Below are positions 1-6,097 of a stretch of 6,993 nucleotides of DNA, piece by piece. The DNA is taken from the NCBI GenBank assembly GCA_913054205.1, contig CAJXJM010000132.1, positions 1 through 6,993 of the forward strand, written 5' to 3'. The notes under the pieces were generated by a model that was not told the DNA's origin, did no database searches, and saw nothing but the letters and a program-made list of their open reading frames with translations. A program made the translations under genes and the position numbers. Position 1 is the first letter of the stretch, and every line of letters starts with the position of its first letter. The DNA comes from an uncultured Rhodospirillaceae bacterium. GTDB lineage: Bacteria > Pseudomonadota > Alphaproteobacteria > Rhodospirillales > UBA2165.

Positions 1-64
1 CGTCAGCTAACGGTTTTCCATCAGGTTTAATGCCTCGCGCCTTTAAATCAGTTAGGTTTGTCAT
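1..64 (-). CDS. Tyrosine recombinase (integrase), N-terminal fragment, runs off the left edge
   Basis: Only 21 codons are visible, starting at an ATG (62-64) and reading leftwards out of the window. The peptide contains RGIKPDGKPLAD, which resembles the first strand of the arm-type DNA-binding domain (DUF4102) at the N-terminus of tyrosine recombinases of phages and genomic islands. Such enzymes cut and rejoin DNA at an attachment site, commonly the 3' end of a tRNA gene. The context fits: a tRNA-Ser gene on the same strand ends 136 bases upstream, with short direct repeats between them. A G-rich stretch (70-73, GGGG on the minus strand) lies 5 bases before the ATG and may be the ribosome binding site. 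The catalytic domain (Arg, His and Tyr residues) is outside the window, so the assignment rests on a short peptide plus its position. Confidence 0.6.
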   Translation of the reverse strand, partial: MTNLTDLKARGIKPDGKPLAD

Positions 65-67
65 GCC

Positions 68-90
68 AGCCCCACATTTAGCCCCACATT
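68..90. repeat. Tandem direct repeat AGCCCCACATT x2 in front of the integrase
   Basis: The 11-mer AGCCCCACATT occurs at 68-78 and again at 80-90, a pitch of 12 bases, starting 4 bases upstream of the integrase start codon. On the integrase strand it reads AATGTGGGGCT and overlaps the likely ribosome binding site. Position and spacing suit arm-type binding sites for the integrase, which would also let the protein repress its own gene. That role is inferred. Confidence 0.5.
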
Positions 91-103
91 AAAAGTGAGC
101 TTC

Positions 104-121
104 TATGAGACAGTATGAGAC
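104..121. repeat. Tandem direct repeat TATGAGAC x2 at 10-base pitch
   Basis: TATGAGAC occurs at 104-111 and at 114-121, so the two copies lie on the same face of the DNA helix. They sit between the integrase start and the tRNA-Ser. Such pairs are typical of recombinase arm sites or of an excisionase or repressor site. The binding protein cannot be told from the sequence. Confidence 0.4.
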
Positions 122-167
122 GCCATAAGTCAAAACTATACGCTCAGCAACGTGTTCTAGAGCATAC

Positions 168-191
168 AGATTAAAAAGCGTTAGATTAAAA
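168..191. repeat. Direct repeat AGATTAAAA x2 beside the tRNA 3' end
   Basis: AGATTAAAA occurs at 168-176 and 183-191 (pitch 15), immediately outside the CCA end of the tRNA. On the tRNA strand these become T-rich TTTTAATCT tracts. They may help end tRNA transcription or be part of the recombination site. They could also be chance in AT-rich DNA. Confidence 0.25.
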
Positions 192-199
192 GGGGTAAA

Positions 200-225
200 T
201 GGAGGAGGGAGAGGGATTCGAACCC
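200..225. other. Presumed attachment site of the integrated element (tRNA 3' end)
   Basis: Tyrosine integrases of islands and phages typically recombine within the T-arm and 3' acceptor strand of a tRNA gene, leaving the gene intact. The integrase start lies just beyond the 3' end of this tRNA-Ser, on the same strand, so the T-arm to CCA segment is the likely junction. The exact core cannot be set because the second copy, at the far end of the element, is outside the window. Confidence 0.35.
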
Positions 226-290
226 TCGATGCGCTATTAACGCATACACGCTTTCCAAGCGTGCGCCTTAAACCACTCGGCCACCCCTCC
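200..290 (-). tRNA. tRNA-Ser (anticodon GGA)
   Basis: On the minus strand the sequence folds as a complete class II tRNA. The acceptor GGAGGGG (290-284) pairs with TCCCTCC (210-204). There is a D-stem GCC/GGC, and an anticodon stem CACGC/GCGTG around the loop TTGGAAA with anticodon GGA. The long variable arm is typical of Ser, with an ATGCG/CGCAT stem. The T-arm is GAGGG-TTCGAAT-CCCTC. The CCA end is encoded (202-200). The GGA anticodon reads the serine codons UCC and UCU. Two details stand out: pair 7-66 is a G-U wobble, and the discriminator base before CCA is U (A at 203 on the plus strand), whereas bacterial serine tRNAs normally have G. Confidence 0.97.
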
Positions 291-424
291 TTAAAAATCG
301 CGTCATCTGAAATGTCGGATTTGAAGAGCGCCGAACCTACTAAACCAGGACCTCAATCGCAACAGATTTTGCGCATTTAATTTAGATGCTATCAGGATCG
401 GGTTTGGGCTGGTAAAGTGGCCCT

Positions 425-784
425 ATGAATGCCGGAAAACTCATCGGATGGTTGCTCTTGGCCTGCGCCTTTGCATTTGCCGCCGCAGAAACCGCTGCCC
501 AGGGCATCGCCAAGATGCACGGCTTGATGAGCGCCTACACGGTGCTTCATACGCTGATCCCCGGCGAGCTCATTCTAACCAAAATCATCATTCAGAAAAA
601 CATTCACCCGTTTCTGTGGGATCCGATTATTCGTGCCATCCTATGGTTTCCAGGCTGGCTGAGCCTTGGCCTTCCCGGCATATATCTTTTGTGGCGGTTT
701 CGTGTTTTGCCCGCGCCCGGCACCGATGACGATGATGATCTGCCGATTTCCTCCTATGACGATATTGTGGCGGCGGCAGAGTAA
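425..784 (+). CDS. Small membrane protein with acidic C-terminus, probably truncated by an in-frame stop
   Basis: This is a 119-residue protein of unknown function. A hydrophobic N-terminal segment (about residues 6-21, a signal anchor or signal peptide) is followed by a conserved-looking block with PGEL (46-49) and IQKNIHPFLWDPII (56-69). A second membrane segment follows (about 71-92), ending in WRFR, and then an acidic tail with five Asp in a row (101-105). The block containing LWDP resembles a family of small alphaproteobacterial membrane proteins known to me only as hypothetical. No strong Shine-Dalgarno motif precedes the ATG; the upstream bases are GGTAAAGTGGCCCT. The frame stops at TAA (782-784) but continues open and equally acidic for 60 more codons, so the ancestral protein was probably about 180 residues long. 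The membrane part is intact either way. Confidence 0.7.
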   Translation: MNAGKLIGWLLLACAFAFAAAETAAQGIAKMHGLMSAYTVLHTLIPGELILTKIIIQKNIHPFLWDPIIRAILWFPGWLSLGLPGIYLLWRFRVLPAPGTDDDDDLPISSYDDIVAAAE

Positions 785-967
785 TTCGATGAAAAAATCG
801 ACAATACGGAAGAATCAGAGCCGTCTAAATATGGCCATCTGACCGATTTTAATCCTTCCGATGACGATGATAAAGCAGCCGTCGATGGACATGATGATTT
901 ATTCGGTGAGCCTGATCTTGAATCCGAGCATTTGGTCAAACCGCTCTATAATCCTGAAAAAGACTAA
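785..967 (+). pseudogene. In-frame continuation of the acidic tail beyond the stop codon
   Basis: Directly after the TAA at 782-784 the same frame stays open for 60 codons, starting Phe-Asp-Glu-Lys and ending at a TAA (965-967). About 20 of the 60 residues are Asp or Glu, including a run of four Asp, matching the acidic tail before the stop. No ATG, GTG or TTG in this frame has a convincing ribosome binding site. The final stop overlaps the lepA stop by 4 bases, as expected of an established convergent gene end. The simplest reading is one gene whose Glu (GAA), Lys (AAA) or Gln (CAA) codon became TAA. Stop-codon readthrough or a sequencing error are alternatives. Confidence 0.6.
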
Positions 968-2766
968 TCATCGCCCATTTTGAGAGCTGCCAGGAAGGCG
1001 CTCTGCGGTATTTCAACCTGGCCGAATTGGCGCATGCGTTTTTTACCCTTTTTCTGCTTTTCAAGCAGTTTGCGTTTTCGGGTGATATCGCCGCCGTAAC
1101 ATTTGGCGGTAACGTCTTTGCGGAGAGCTGAGATTGTCGAACGCGCAATCACCTTGCCGCCAATCGCCGCCTGGATGGCAATTTTAAAGAGTTGGCGGGG
1201 GATCAGGTCTTTCAGACGTTCGCATATAGCCCGGCCGCGGAATTCCGATTGGCCTTTATGCGCCATGAAAGACAACGCATCGACCAGCTCGCCGTTGACC
1301 AGGATCGAGACTTTAACCAAATTGGATTCTTTATAACCATCCATTTGGTAATCAAAGCTGGCATAGCCGCGGCTGGTTGATTTCAAACGGTCATAGAAAT
1401 CAAAGACGATTTCATTGAGCGGCAGACGGTAAATCACCATCGCCCGGTTGCCGGCATAGGTAAGCTCGATTTGTTCGCCGCGCCGCTCGGTGCAAAGAGA
1501 CAGTACGCCGCCCAGATGTTCGTCTGGCACCATGATGGTCGCCCTAATCCAAGGCTCTTCAATATATTCGATTTGAGTGACTTCCGGCATATCGGCAGGA
1601 TTGTGGAGTTCCCGCTCCGAGCCATCGGTCATATGCAAACGGTAAATAACGCTTGGCGCAGTGGTGATCAAATCGAGATCGAACTCGCGCTCGAGGCGCT
1701 CCTGAACAATCTCCAGATGCAGCAATCCTAGAAAACCACAGCGGAAACCAAAACCCAGTGCTGCCGAGGTTTCCGCCTCATAGACAAAGCTCGCATCATT
1801 GAGGCGAAGCTTGGCGAGGCTGTCACGCAATTCTTCGAACTCAGCCGCATCGGTTGGGAACAAGCTTGAAAACACAACAGGCACCGAGGGTTTAAATCCG
1901 GCAAGCGGCTCAGCCGCTGGGTTTTTCTCATTGGTGATGGTGTCACCGACGTCGGTCTCGGCAACCGTTTTAATCGATGCAGTGAAATAGCCGACATCTC
2001 CCGGTTCAAGCGCATCAACTTTGGTCGCTTTGGGCGTAAACACACCGACGTGGTCAATTTGGTGCACCGCGCCGGATGACATGAGTTTCACTTTCATGCC
2101 GCGTGCCAATTTTCCGTCCTGAATGCGGACCAGGATCATGACGCCCAGATAAGCGTCATACCAAGAATCGACCAGCAGGGCTTTGAGCGGTGCGTCTTCT
2201 GCGCCTTTGGGTGCCGGTAATCGCTCGACAATAGCTTCCATGACATCTTCAATGCCGATCCCGGTTTTGGCCGAGATATGAATAGAGTCTGATGCATCCA
2301 ATCCGATGACATCTTCAATTTGGGATTTAATGCGTTCCGGCTCAGAGGCTTGAAGATCGATTTTATTTAAGATCGGCACAATTTCATGATCGGCATCAAG
2401 CGCCAAATACACATTGGCGAGGGTCTGGGCCTCGACGCCTTGGGTCGTGTCGACAATCAGCAGCGAGCCTTCGCAGGCCGCCAAAGACCGGCTGACTTCA
2501 TAGGAGAAATCGACATGACCCGGTGTGTCGATCAAATTGAGATCATAGGTTTCGCCATTTTTCGCCTTGTATGAAAGCCGAACGGTTTGAGCTTTGATGG
2601 TAATGCCGCGCTCACGCTCGATATCCATCGAATCGAGGACTTGCTCTTGCATCTCACGCGAGGTCAGCCCACCGCAGAACTCAATCATGCGGTCGGCAAG
2701 CGTCGATTTTCCATGATCGATATGGGCGATAATCGCGAAATTTCGCTTATGGGTAAGGTCGGTCAT
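964..2766 (-). CDS. lepA: Elongation factor 4 (LepA), ribosome-associated translational GTPase
   Basis: LepA/EF4 is a cytoplasmic GTPase of the EF-G family that binds ribosomes and has been linked to back-translocation, stress survival and ribosome assembly. All G motifs are present: AHIDHGKST (residues 14-22), RGITIKAQT (53-61), DTPGH (80-84), NKID (134-137) and SAKTG (165-169). Later come domain II, the EF-G-like domains III and V, and the EF4-specific C-terminal domain with [21 protein letters not shown] and GKKRM. The length of 600 residues is normal for the family. The ATG at 2766 gives the usual short N-terminus before the first G motif. A 7-8 bp hairpin lies just upstream instead of a clear Shine-Dalgarno motif. 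The gene follows the nnrU-like gene by 62 bases on the same strand and may be co-transcribed with it. It ends in TAG at 964-966, overlapping the stop of the opposing frame. Confidence 0.98.
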   Translation of the reverse strand: MTDLTHKRNFAIIAHIDHGKSTLADRMIEFCGGLTSREMQEQVLDSMDIERERGITIKAQTVRLSYKAKNGETYDLNLIDTPGHVDFSYEVSRSLAACEGSLLIVDTTQGVEAQTLANVYLALDADHEIVPILNKIDLQASEPERIKSQIEDVIGLDASDSIHISAKTGIGIEDVMEAIVERLPAPKGAEDAPLKALLVDSWYDAYLGVMILVRIQDGKLARGMKVKLMSSGAVHQIDHVGVFTPKATKVDALEPGDVGYFTASIKTVAETDVGDTITNEKNPAAEPLAGFKPSVPVVFSSLFPTDAAEFEELRDSLAKLRLNDASFVYEAETSAALGFGFRCGFLGLLHLEIVQERLEREFDLDLITTAPSVIYRLHMTDGSERELHNPADMPEVTQIEYIEEPWIRATIMVPDEHLGGVLSLCTERRGEQIELTYAGNRAMVIYRLPLNEIVFDFYDRLKSTSRGYASFDYQMDGYKESNLVKVSILVNGELVDALSFMAHKGQSEFRGRAICERLKDLIPRQLFKIAIQAAIGGKVIARSTISALRKDVTAKCYGGDITRKRKLLEKQKKGKKRMRQFGQVEIPQSAFLAALKMGDD

Positions 2767-2778
2767 TTTTGTTTATAA

Positions 2779-2804
2779 CGCCTGGAATTTGATGCTTTCA
2801 GGCG
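2779..2804 (-). promoter_or_regulatory. Hairpin in the leader just upstream of lepA
   Basis: CGCCTG (2779-2784) and CAGGCG (2799-2804) are perfect inverted repeats. A G-T and an A-T pair extend the stem, around a loop of about 10 bases. In the transcript the stem ends 12 bases before the lepA ATG and includes the only weak purine-rich candidate (AGGCG) for a ribosome binding site. No U-run follows it, so an intrinsic terminator for the upstream gene is unlikely. A structure that tunes lepA translation is possible. Confidence 0.3.
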
Positions 2805-2828
2805 GGGTATCTAACACTCCAAGGCGGT

Positions 2829-3551
2829 TTAATCAAACATACCGGATATCCCACCGGACACCCACGGCATCGGCGCAATGCCAAACACAGTTTCGTGCAA
2901 GATCAAGAGGACCAAATATAGGCCAATACCCAGGATCACCGGCAGCCATCCGATTTCTTTTGCGCTGAATTTTGTGCGCTTTGCGAGGATCGCGGCAAAC
3001 GGGATATGCGAGCTTTGATTGGCGTAAACCAGCCAAGCCGCCCCATGAGTTCGGGCTTTTCGTCGATCAATCAGAACCGTTCCAAAAATCGCCAAAACGC
3101 CAAAGCCACCATAAAATATCAAGGAGGCGACGTCTCCATTGGCGAGGACGTGCAGAACGCCCCAAAGACCAACCCCCCACATCATTGGATGTCGGGTGAT
3201 GCGAAAAATGCCCCTCGGCCCGTCTCGGAGTTGATTGGCAGACGCGCCGGCCATGGTCGGGTTCTTGGGCGTGAGGGAGGCGACAATAAAAATGCAGACG
3301 ACGATCATCAAGCTGAGCGAAAGATGTTTAAAGGCAGTGTGCGGCTGCCAATATTCGACATCGGGCGCGGCGTTATAGGCGGCAACCACCCAATAGATAA
3401 TTGCTGCCGCAACAAGTGAATAAATGCCCATAAATCCGCGCTCGCCGATTTTTCTTAAAAGAGGATCACGAATGGGCGCGCTCGACATCACCAAATGGCT
3501 GGCGATAAAAGCGAGCATCGCAATTCCAAGATGGCTTAAGGTGCCGGTCAT
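2829..3551 (-). CDS. NnrU-family integral membrane protein
   Basis: This 240-residue, strongly hydrophobic protein matches the NnrU family (PF07298). Family members occur near nitric oxide reductase genes in some denitrifiers, and related proteins act as isomerases in plant carotenoid synthesis (Z-ISO). The signature is the stretch GIFRITRHPMMWG (114-126) followed by LWGVLHVLANGD, where the conserved His residues are candidate haem ligands by analogy with Z-ISO. About six membrane segments are visible, near residues 5-22, 40-59, 78-94, 123-137, 143-161 and 204-223. The ATG has a good Shine-Dalgarno motif (AGAGGAAAG at 3558-3566). The gene lies upstream of lepA on the same strand. No denitrification genes are in the window, so the substrate or partner cannot be named. 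Confidence 0.88.
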   Translation of the reverse strand: MTGTLSHLGIAMLAFIASHLVMSSAPIRDPLLRKIGERGFMGIYSLVAAAIIYWVVAAYNAAPDVEYWQPHTAFKHLSLSLMIVVCIFIVASLTPKNPTMAGASANQLRDGPRGIFRITRHPMMWGVGLWGVLHVLANGDVASLIFYGGFGVLAIFGTVLIDRRKARTHGAAWLVYANQSSHIPFAAILAKRTKFSAKEIGWLPVILGIGLYLVLLILHETVFGIAPMPWVSGGISGMFD

Positions 3552-3578
3552 TTTGTCTTTCCTCTCTTGTTAACGCAT

Positions 3579-3609
3579 ACTATCAAAAGATTGTGGGTTT
3601 TGCTTTCAA
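3579..3609 (-). promoter_or_regulatory. Possible promoter for the nnrU-like gene
   Basis: On the minus strand TTGAAA (3604-3609) matches five of six bases of the -35 consensus. GATAGT (3579-3584) matches four of six bases of the -10 consensus, at a 19-base spacing that is slightly long. It lies 28 bases upstream of the start codon in the divergent gap. This is pattern matching only. Confidence 0.3.
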
Positions 3610-3626
3610 AAAAATGAGGAATAGGC

Positions 3627-3851
3627 GTGAGACTTTGGATTAAATCGCCACTATCGATAATTGCGGCGGCGGCGGAGAACGGTTTGGTTGTTAATGGCGG
3701 CCCACCAAGCCGTCGCGATGAAGCTACAGGGATTGTGATAAAACGGATATATCAGTTGAGAACACTTTTATTAGCAGTCTCTTTCAGTCAAAGGCGATCC
3801 TCAGACTTGAATGCAATACCATTCCGGCGGATGATTAACATCGATGTATAA
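3627..3851 (+). pseudogene. Short frame with an amidohydrolase-like N-terminus, probable gene remnant
   Basis: A GTG at 3627, preceded six bases upstream by GAGGA (3616-3620), opens a 74-codon frame. Its first 25 residues, with MRLWIKSPLSIIA and then ENGLVVNGG, resemble from memory the start of 8-oxoguanine deaminase-type amidohydrolases, which begin with WIK-PL-I and continue into a GLVVEGGRI-like strand. After the GG pair the similarity ends, and the remaining 49 residues look like no domain I know. The metal-binding HxH region that should follow is missing. The likely explanation is the leftover 5' end of a deleted gene, with its start signals preserved. A genuine small protein in an operon with the gene at 3875 (23 bases downstream) cannot be excluded. 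Confidence 0.35.
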
Positions 3852-3874
3852 TTGAGCCGCAAAAGAGGCGCTTT

Positions 3875-4378
3875 ATGGACGAAATTATAGATAAGGATGC
3901 TGAGACCTTCCTGCAATTGTTAAGCGAGCGGATTGCCGAACTTGCCGTGCTGTCTGAAGCGCCAAAGCACCTCAAGGAAAGTATTAATTTTGAGGACTAT
4001 CAAGAGTTCCGCGAAATGATGGGCGAATGTTTGTCGTTTCTCATTGTGATTGAACGCCGTATCGAGCTGAATGAAAGCGCCAAGAAGGAAAGATTACACG
4101 AGCAATATGAAGAGCTGACGGTATTGATTTGGTCGGTTTTGCTCGACGGCTCCTTAAATTACCTTTTGGTCATTAGTGAAAAGGATTTTCTCCCTATCGG
4201 CACCCGTCATATCTTTATGCAGGAACTGAGAACGCTTTACGATGCCGAGAATATTCTGAAGCAAGAAAAATTCGAAGATCGCTTGAACATCGCCGTGTTG
4301 GACAAACGAGATAAGGCGGAACGAATTCTTGAAACCATAATTGATCGAGCTCCGCAGCTCCTCAATATGGTAGGATAA
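3875..4378 (+). CDS. Hypothetical helical cytoplasmic protein
   Basis: This 167-residue protein is one I do not recognise. It is rich in Glu, Lys, Leu and Ile, has one Cys (52), and shows no signal peptide or membrane segment. Most of it looks alpha-helical: residues 8-27, 40-65 and 67-100 have helix-like patterns with hydrophobic residues every three to four positions. After the break LPIGTR (106-111), two more helices follow at about 112-132 and 142-165. Coding is supported by a clear Shine-Dalgarno motif (AAGAGG around 3863-3868, six bases before ATG) and a long open frame with reasonable codon use. It is an isolated plus-strand gene between minus-strand genes, convergent with folD and 23 bases after a probable gene remnant. 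No catalytic motif is visible, and I assign no function. Confidence 0.7.
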   Translation: MDEIIDKDAETFLQLLSERIAELAVLSEAPKHLKESINFEDYQEFREMMGECLSFLIVIERRIELNESAKKERLHEQYEELTVLIWSVLLDGSLNYLLVISEKDFLPIGTRHIFMQELRTLYDAENILKQEKFEDRLNIAVLDKRDKAERILETIIDRAPQLLNMVG

Positions 4379-4394
4379 ATTTACTTAGATCCTC

Positions 4395-4427
4395 TTTAGG
4401 CGGTAAAGCGCACGCTATTCGCCTAAA
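4395..4427. terminator. Possible bidirectional hairpin between convergent genes
   Basis: TTTAGGCG (4395-4402) and CGCCTAAA (4420-4427) form a perfect 8-base inverted repeat. The 17-base loop contains a smaller AGC/GCT stem. It sits between the stop of the plus-strand gene (4378) and the folD stop (TAG, 4423-4425), overlapping the latter. Neither strand has a U-run after the stem, so it is at best a weak or Rho-assisted terminator. Confidence 0.4.
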
Positions 4428-5316
4428 CCTCAGGTACTTCAATATCGTTCTGGGCGCAGGCGGCAGTAACCGTATTTTGCAAAAGACAGGCGATGGTCAT
4501 TGGGCCGACGCCGCCTGGAACAGGTGTGATGGCGCCAGCGACTTTTACGGCTTCTTCAAAATCAACATCGCCGCAGAGCTTGGATTTGCCATCTCCGTCG
4601 GGGGTCAAGCGGTTCATGCCAACATCGATAACAACAGCGCCTTCTTTCACCCAATCCCCTTTGACCATTTGGGCGCGGCCTACAGCAGCGACCAGAATGT
4701 CGGCGCGCCTTGCTTCAGCGGGTAGATCAGCCGTTCTTGAATGGGCAATCGTCACGGTGCAGTTTTCTTTCAGCAGTAAAGCCGCCATTGGCTTTCCGAC
4801 AATGTTCGAGCGGCCGATCACCAGCGCTTGTTTGCCGGAAAGATCATCGCCCAATTGATCCTTAATCATCATGATGCAGCCGAGCGGCGTGCACGGCACA
4901 AGCCCATCAGAGCCAGTCGCCAATTTACCGGCATTAAATATATGAAATCCATCGACGTCTTTGGCTGGGTCGATTTTAGCCAATACGGCCTGCTCGTTGA
5001 TTTGATCCGGCAACGGTAATTGCACCAAGATGCCATGGACTTCAGAATCGCTGTTGAGTCCTTCGATGAGGGTTAGTAATTCTTTTTGAGAGGTTTCAGT
5101 CGGCAGGCGATGCTCAAAACTTTTCATGCCGGCATCATTGGTCATTTTGTTTTTATTGCGAACATAAATTTGGCTGGCCGGATCTTCACCAACCAATACA
5201 ACGGCCAAGCCTGGCGTGACATTGTTTTGTTCTTTGAGAGTGCGGACCTGATCAGCAACGCGGTTTCTAAGACGCTCGGCAAATGCTTTGCCATCGATGA
5301 TTTTTGCATCAGCCAT
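4423..5316 (-). CDS. folD: Bifunctional methylenetetrahydrofolate dehydrogenase/cyclohydrolase FolD
   Basis: FolD oxidises 5,10-methylene-tetrahydrofolate with NADP+ and hydrolyses the methenyl product to 10-formyl-tetrahydrofolate, linking the C1 folate pool to purine and formyl-Met synthesis in the cytoplasm. At 297 residues it has normal length. Visible motifs are SQIYVRNK (48-55) with the active-site Tyr51 and Lys55, VQLPLP (98-103), DVDGFH (120-125), PCTPLG (141-146), the nucleotide-binding GRSNIVGKP (168-176) and [11 protein letters not shown] (264-274). The start codon lies inside the end of the DUF167 gene, an 8-base overlap that implies translational coupling. GGAG lies about 13 bases upstream, a rather long spacing. 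It is the last gene of the yggT-DUF167-folD cluster. Confidence 0.98.
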   Translation of the reverse strand: MADAKIIDGKAFAERLRNRVADQVRTLKEQNNVTPGLAVVLVGEDPASQIYVRNKNKMTNDAGMKSFEHRLPTETSQKELLTLIEGLNSDSEVHGILVQLPLPDQINEQAVLAKIDPAKDVDGFHIFNAGKLATGSDGLVPCTPLGCIMMIKDQLGDDLSGKQALVIGRSNIVGKPMAALLLKENCTVTIAHSRTADLPAEARRADILVAAVGRAQMVKGDWVKEGAVVIDVGMNRLTPDGDGKSKLCGDVDFEEAVKVAGAITPVPGGVGPMTIACLLQNTVTAACAQNDIEVPEV

Positions 5317-5689
5317 TTTTTGACTTTTTCTCCGGGTTAATTGCCAGCTTTTCGAGCCACGCTGATATTAGAGGCCGCACTCTATCGATTTCGCCAGCGA
5401 TCTCAATCGTTTTTCTTGGATTGGTTTGTCCACGCCGTATTCTGATCGTGGATTTTGCAATCTTCCATTCCTTGGAAAGCAATTTGATCAAGGCGGCATT
5501 GGCTTTGCCGTTTTCAGGAATAGCGGTGACGGAGGCTTTCAGATAAACCCTGCCATTGGCATCCTCGCCGATTCCGGTGATCGCGGATCGTTTTGCGTTG
5601 GGGCTGAGCCGAAGTTCCAGGCGAATCGCGCCTTTCTCCGCCTCTAGCAGGGAATTCAATTTAACGGGTTTAGATAAGTCTTCCGCCAT
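5309..5689 (-). CDS. DUF167 (YggU) family protein
   Basis: This small cytoplasmic protein of 126 residues belongs to the DUF167/YggU family, whose biochemical role is unknown. Family hallmarks are [13 protein letters not shown] (27-39), the central [18 protein letters not shown] (58-75) and [13 protein letters not shown] (85-97). I chose the ATG at 5689, which overlaps the end of yggT by 20 bases. The frame extends to a TTG at 5713, but that start would add eight residues without an obvious ribosome binding site. The C-terminus is lysine-rich and overlaps the folD start by 8 bases. The order yggT, DUF167, folD recurs in alphaproteobacteria to my knowledge, and the overlaps here argue for one mRNA. 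Confidence 0.9.
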   Translation of the reverse strand: MAEDLSKPVKLNSLLEAEKGAIRLELRLSPNAKRSAITGIGEDANGRVYLKASVTAIPENGKANAALIKLLSKEWKIAKSTIRIRRGQTNPRKTIEIAGEIDRVRPLISAWLEKLAINPEKKSKNG

Positions 5690-5957
5690 ATTCTTTGAGC
5701 AGATTGCGGACAAAAACCAGCAGCAATATCAAGACGACGGGCGAAACATCAATGCCGCCAAGATCGGGAATCCAGCGTCTGATCGGGCGTAGTGCAGGCT
5801 CGGTGATTCGATACAGAAAATCATAGACCTGATAGACAAATCTATTTTGCGTATTGATCACATTAAATGAGGTGAGCCAGCTCATGACCACAACGATGAT
5901 GAGGCACCACATATAAATTCCGATGATTTGATAGATGAGAAACAGCATAGATTGCAT
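5670..5957 (-). CDS. YggT family small integral membrane protein
   Basis: The protein has 95 residues and one YGGT domain. Two hydrophobic segments (about residues 5-29 and 71-84) flank a conserved middle with YDFLYRITEPALRPIRRWIP (45-64) and DLGGIDVSPVVLILLL (65-80), the family signature. YggT proteins lie in the inner membrane. In E. coli the homologue is linked to osmotic shock tolerance and in other bacteria the family is linked to cell division or chloroplast-like membrane roles, so the function here is open. The ATG at 5957 has only a weak ribosome binding site; the Met four codons in (5948) is an alternative. It is the first gene of the folD cluster and begins 140 bases after the phaC stop. 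Confidence 0.92.
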   Translation of the reverse strand: MQSMLFLIYQIIGIYMWCLIIVVVMSWLTSFNVINTQNRFVYQVYDFLYRITEPALRPIRRWIPDLGGIDVSPVVLILLLVFVRNLLKEYGGRLI

Positions 5958-6097
5958 GGAAGGTCTCTAGTCCCTTTTTTTATAAATCCCGAATGAGCAA
6001 ACCCTAACGGCCCGTCTTTCTGATAGCAAGAGCCCAGCTTCAATTTAGGTCGGAAAATGCCGGGGGCAGGTGCTTCAATAATGTGGACAATCAGACC
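5958..6097 (-). promoter_or_regulatory. Gap between phaC and yggT, candidate promoter region for the folD cluster
   Basis: This 140-base gap is the only sizeable non-coding stretch upstream of yggT, so it probably holds the operon promoter. TATAAA (5979-5984 on the minus strand) is a good -10 candidate 21 bases before the yggT ATG. The -35 at proper spacing, TTAGGG, is poor. I see no strong intrinsic terminator for phaC here. Confidence 0.25.

Noticed and set aside
789..842. A 17-codon ATG frame starting just after the TAA at 782-784
   Set aside because: It has no Shine-Dalgarno motif and ends after 17 codons. The acidic continuation in the original frame explains the region better.
3006..3419. 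A 137-codon plus-strand open frame
   Set aside because: It lies entirely antisense to the NnrU-family gene, whose protein has clear family motifs and a good ribosome binding site. The antisense product has no recognisable features.
4493..4858. A 121-codon plus-strand open frame
   Set aside because: It is antisense to folD, which carries every expected motif. The translated product is low-complexity (Ser, Thr, Ala, Pro) and looks like a shadow of folD codon use.
5690..5713. An upstream TTG start for the DUF167 protein
   Set aside because: It adds eight residues not typical of the family and deepens the overlap with yggT to 44 bases. The ATG at 5689 is the simpler start.
5971..5984. The T7 tract followed by TATA as an intrinsic terminator
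   Set aside because: On the plus strand no gene precedes it and no GC-rich stem lies before the T-run. On the minus strand, where phaC and yggT are read, it is an A-run, and it more likely contains a -10 element.
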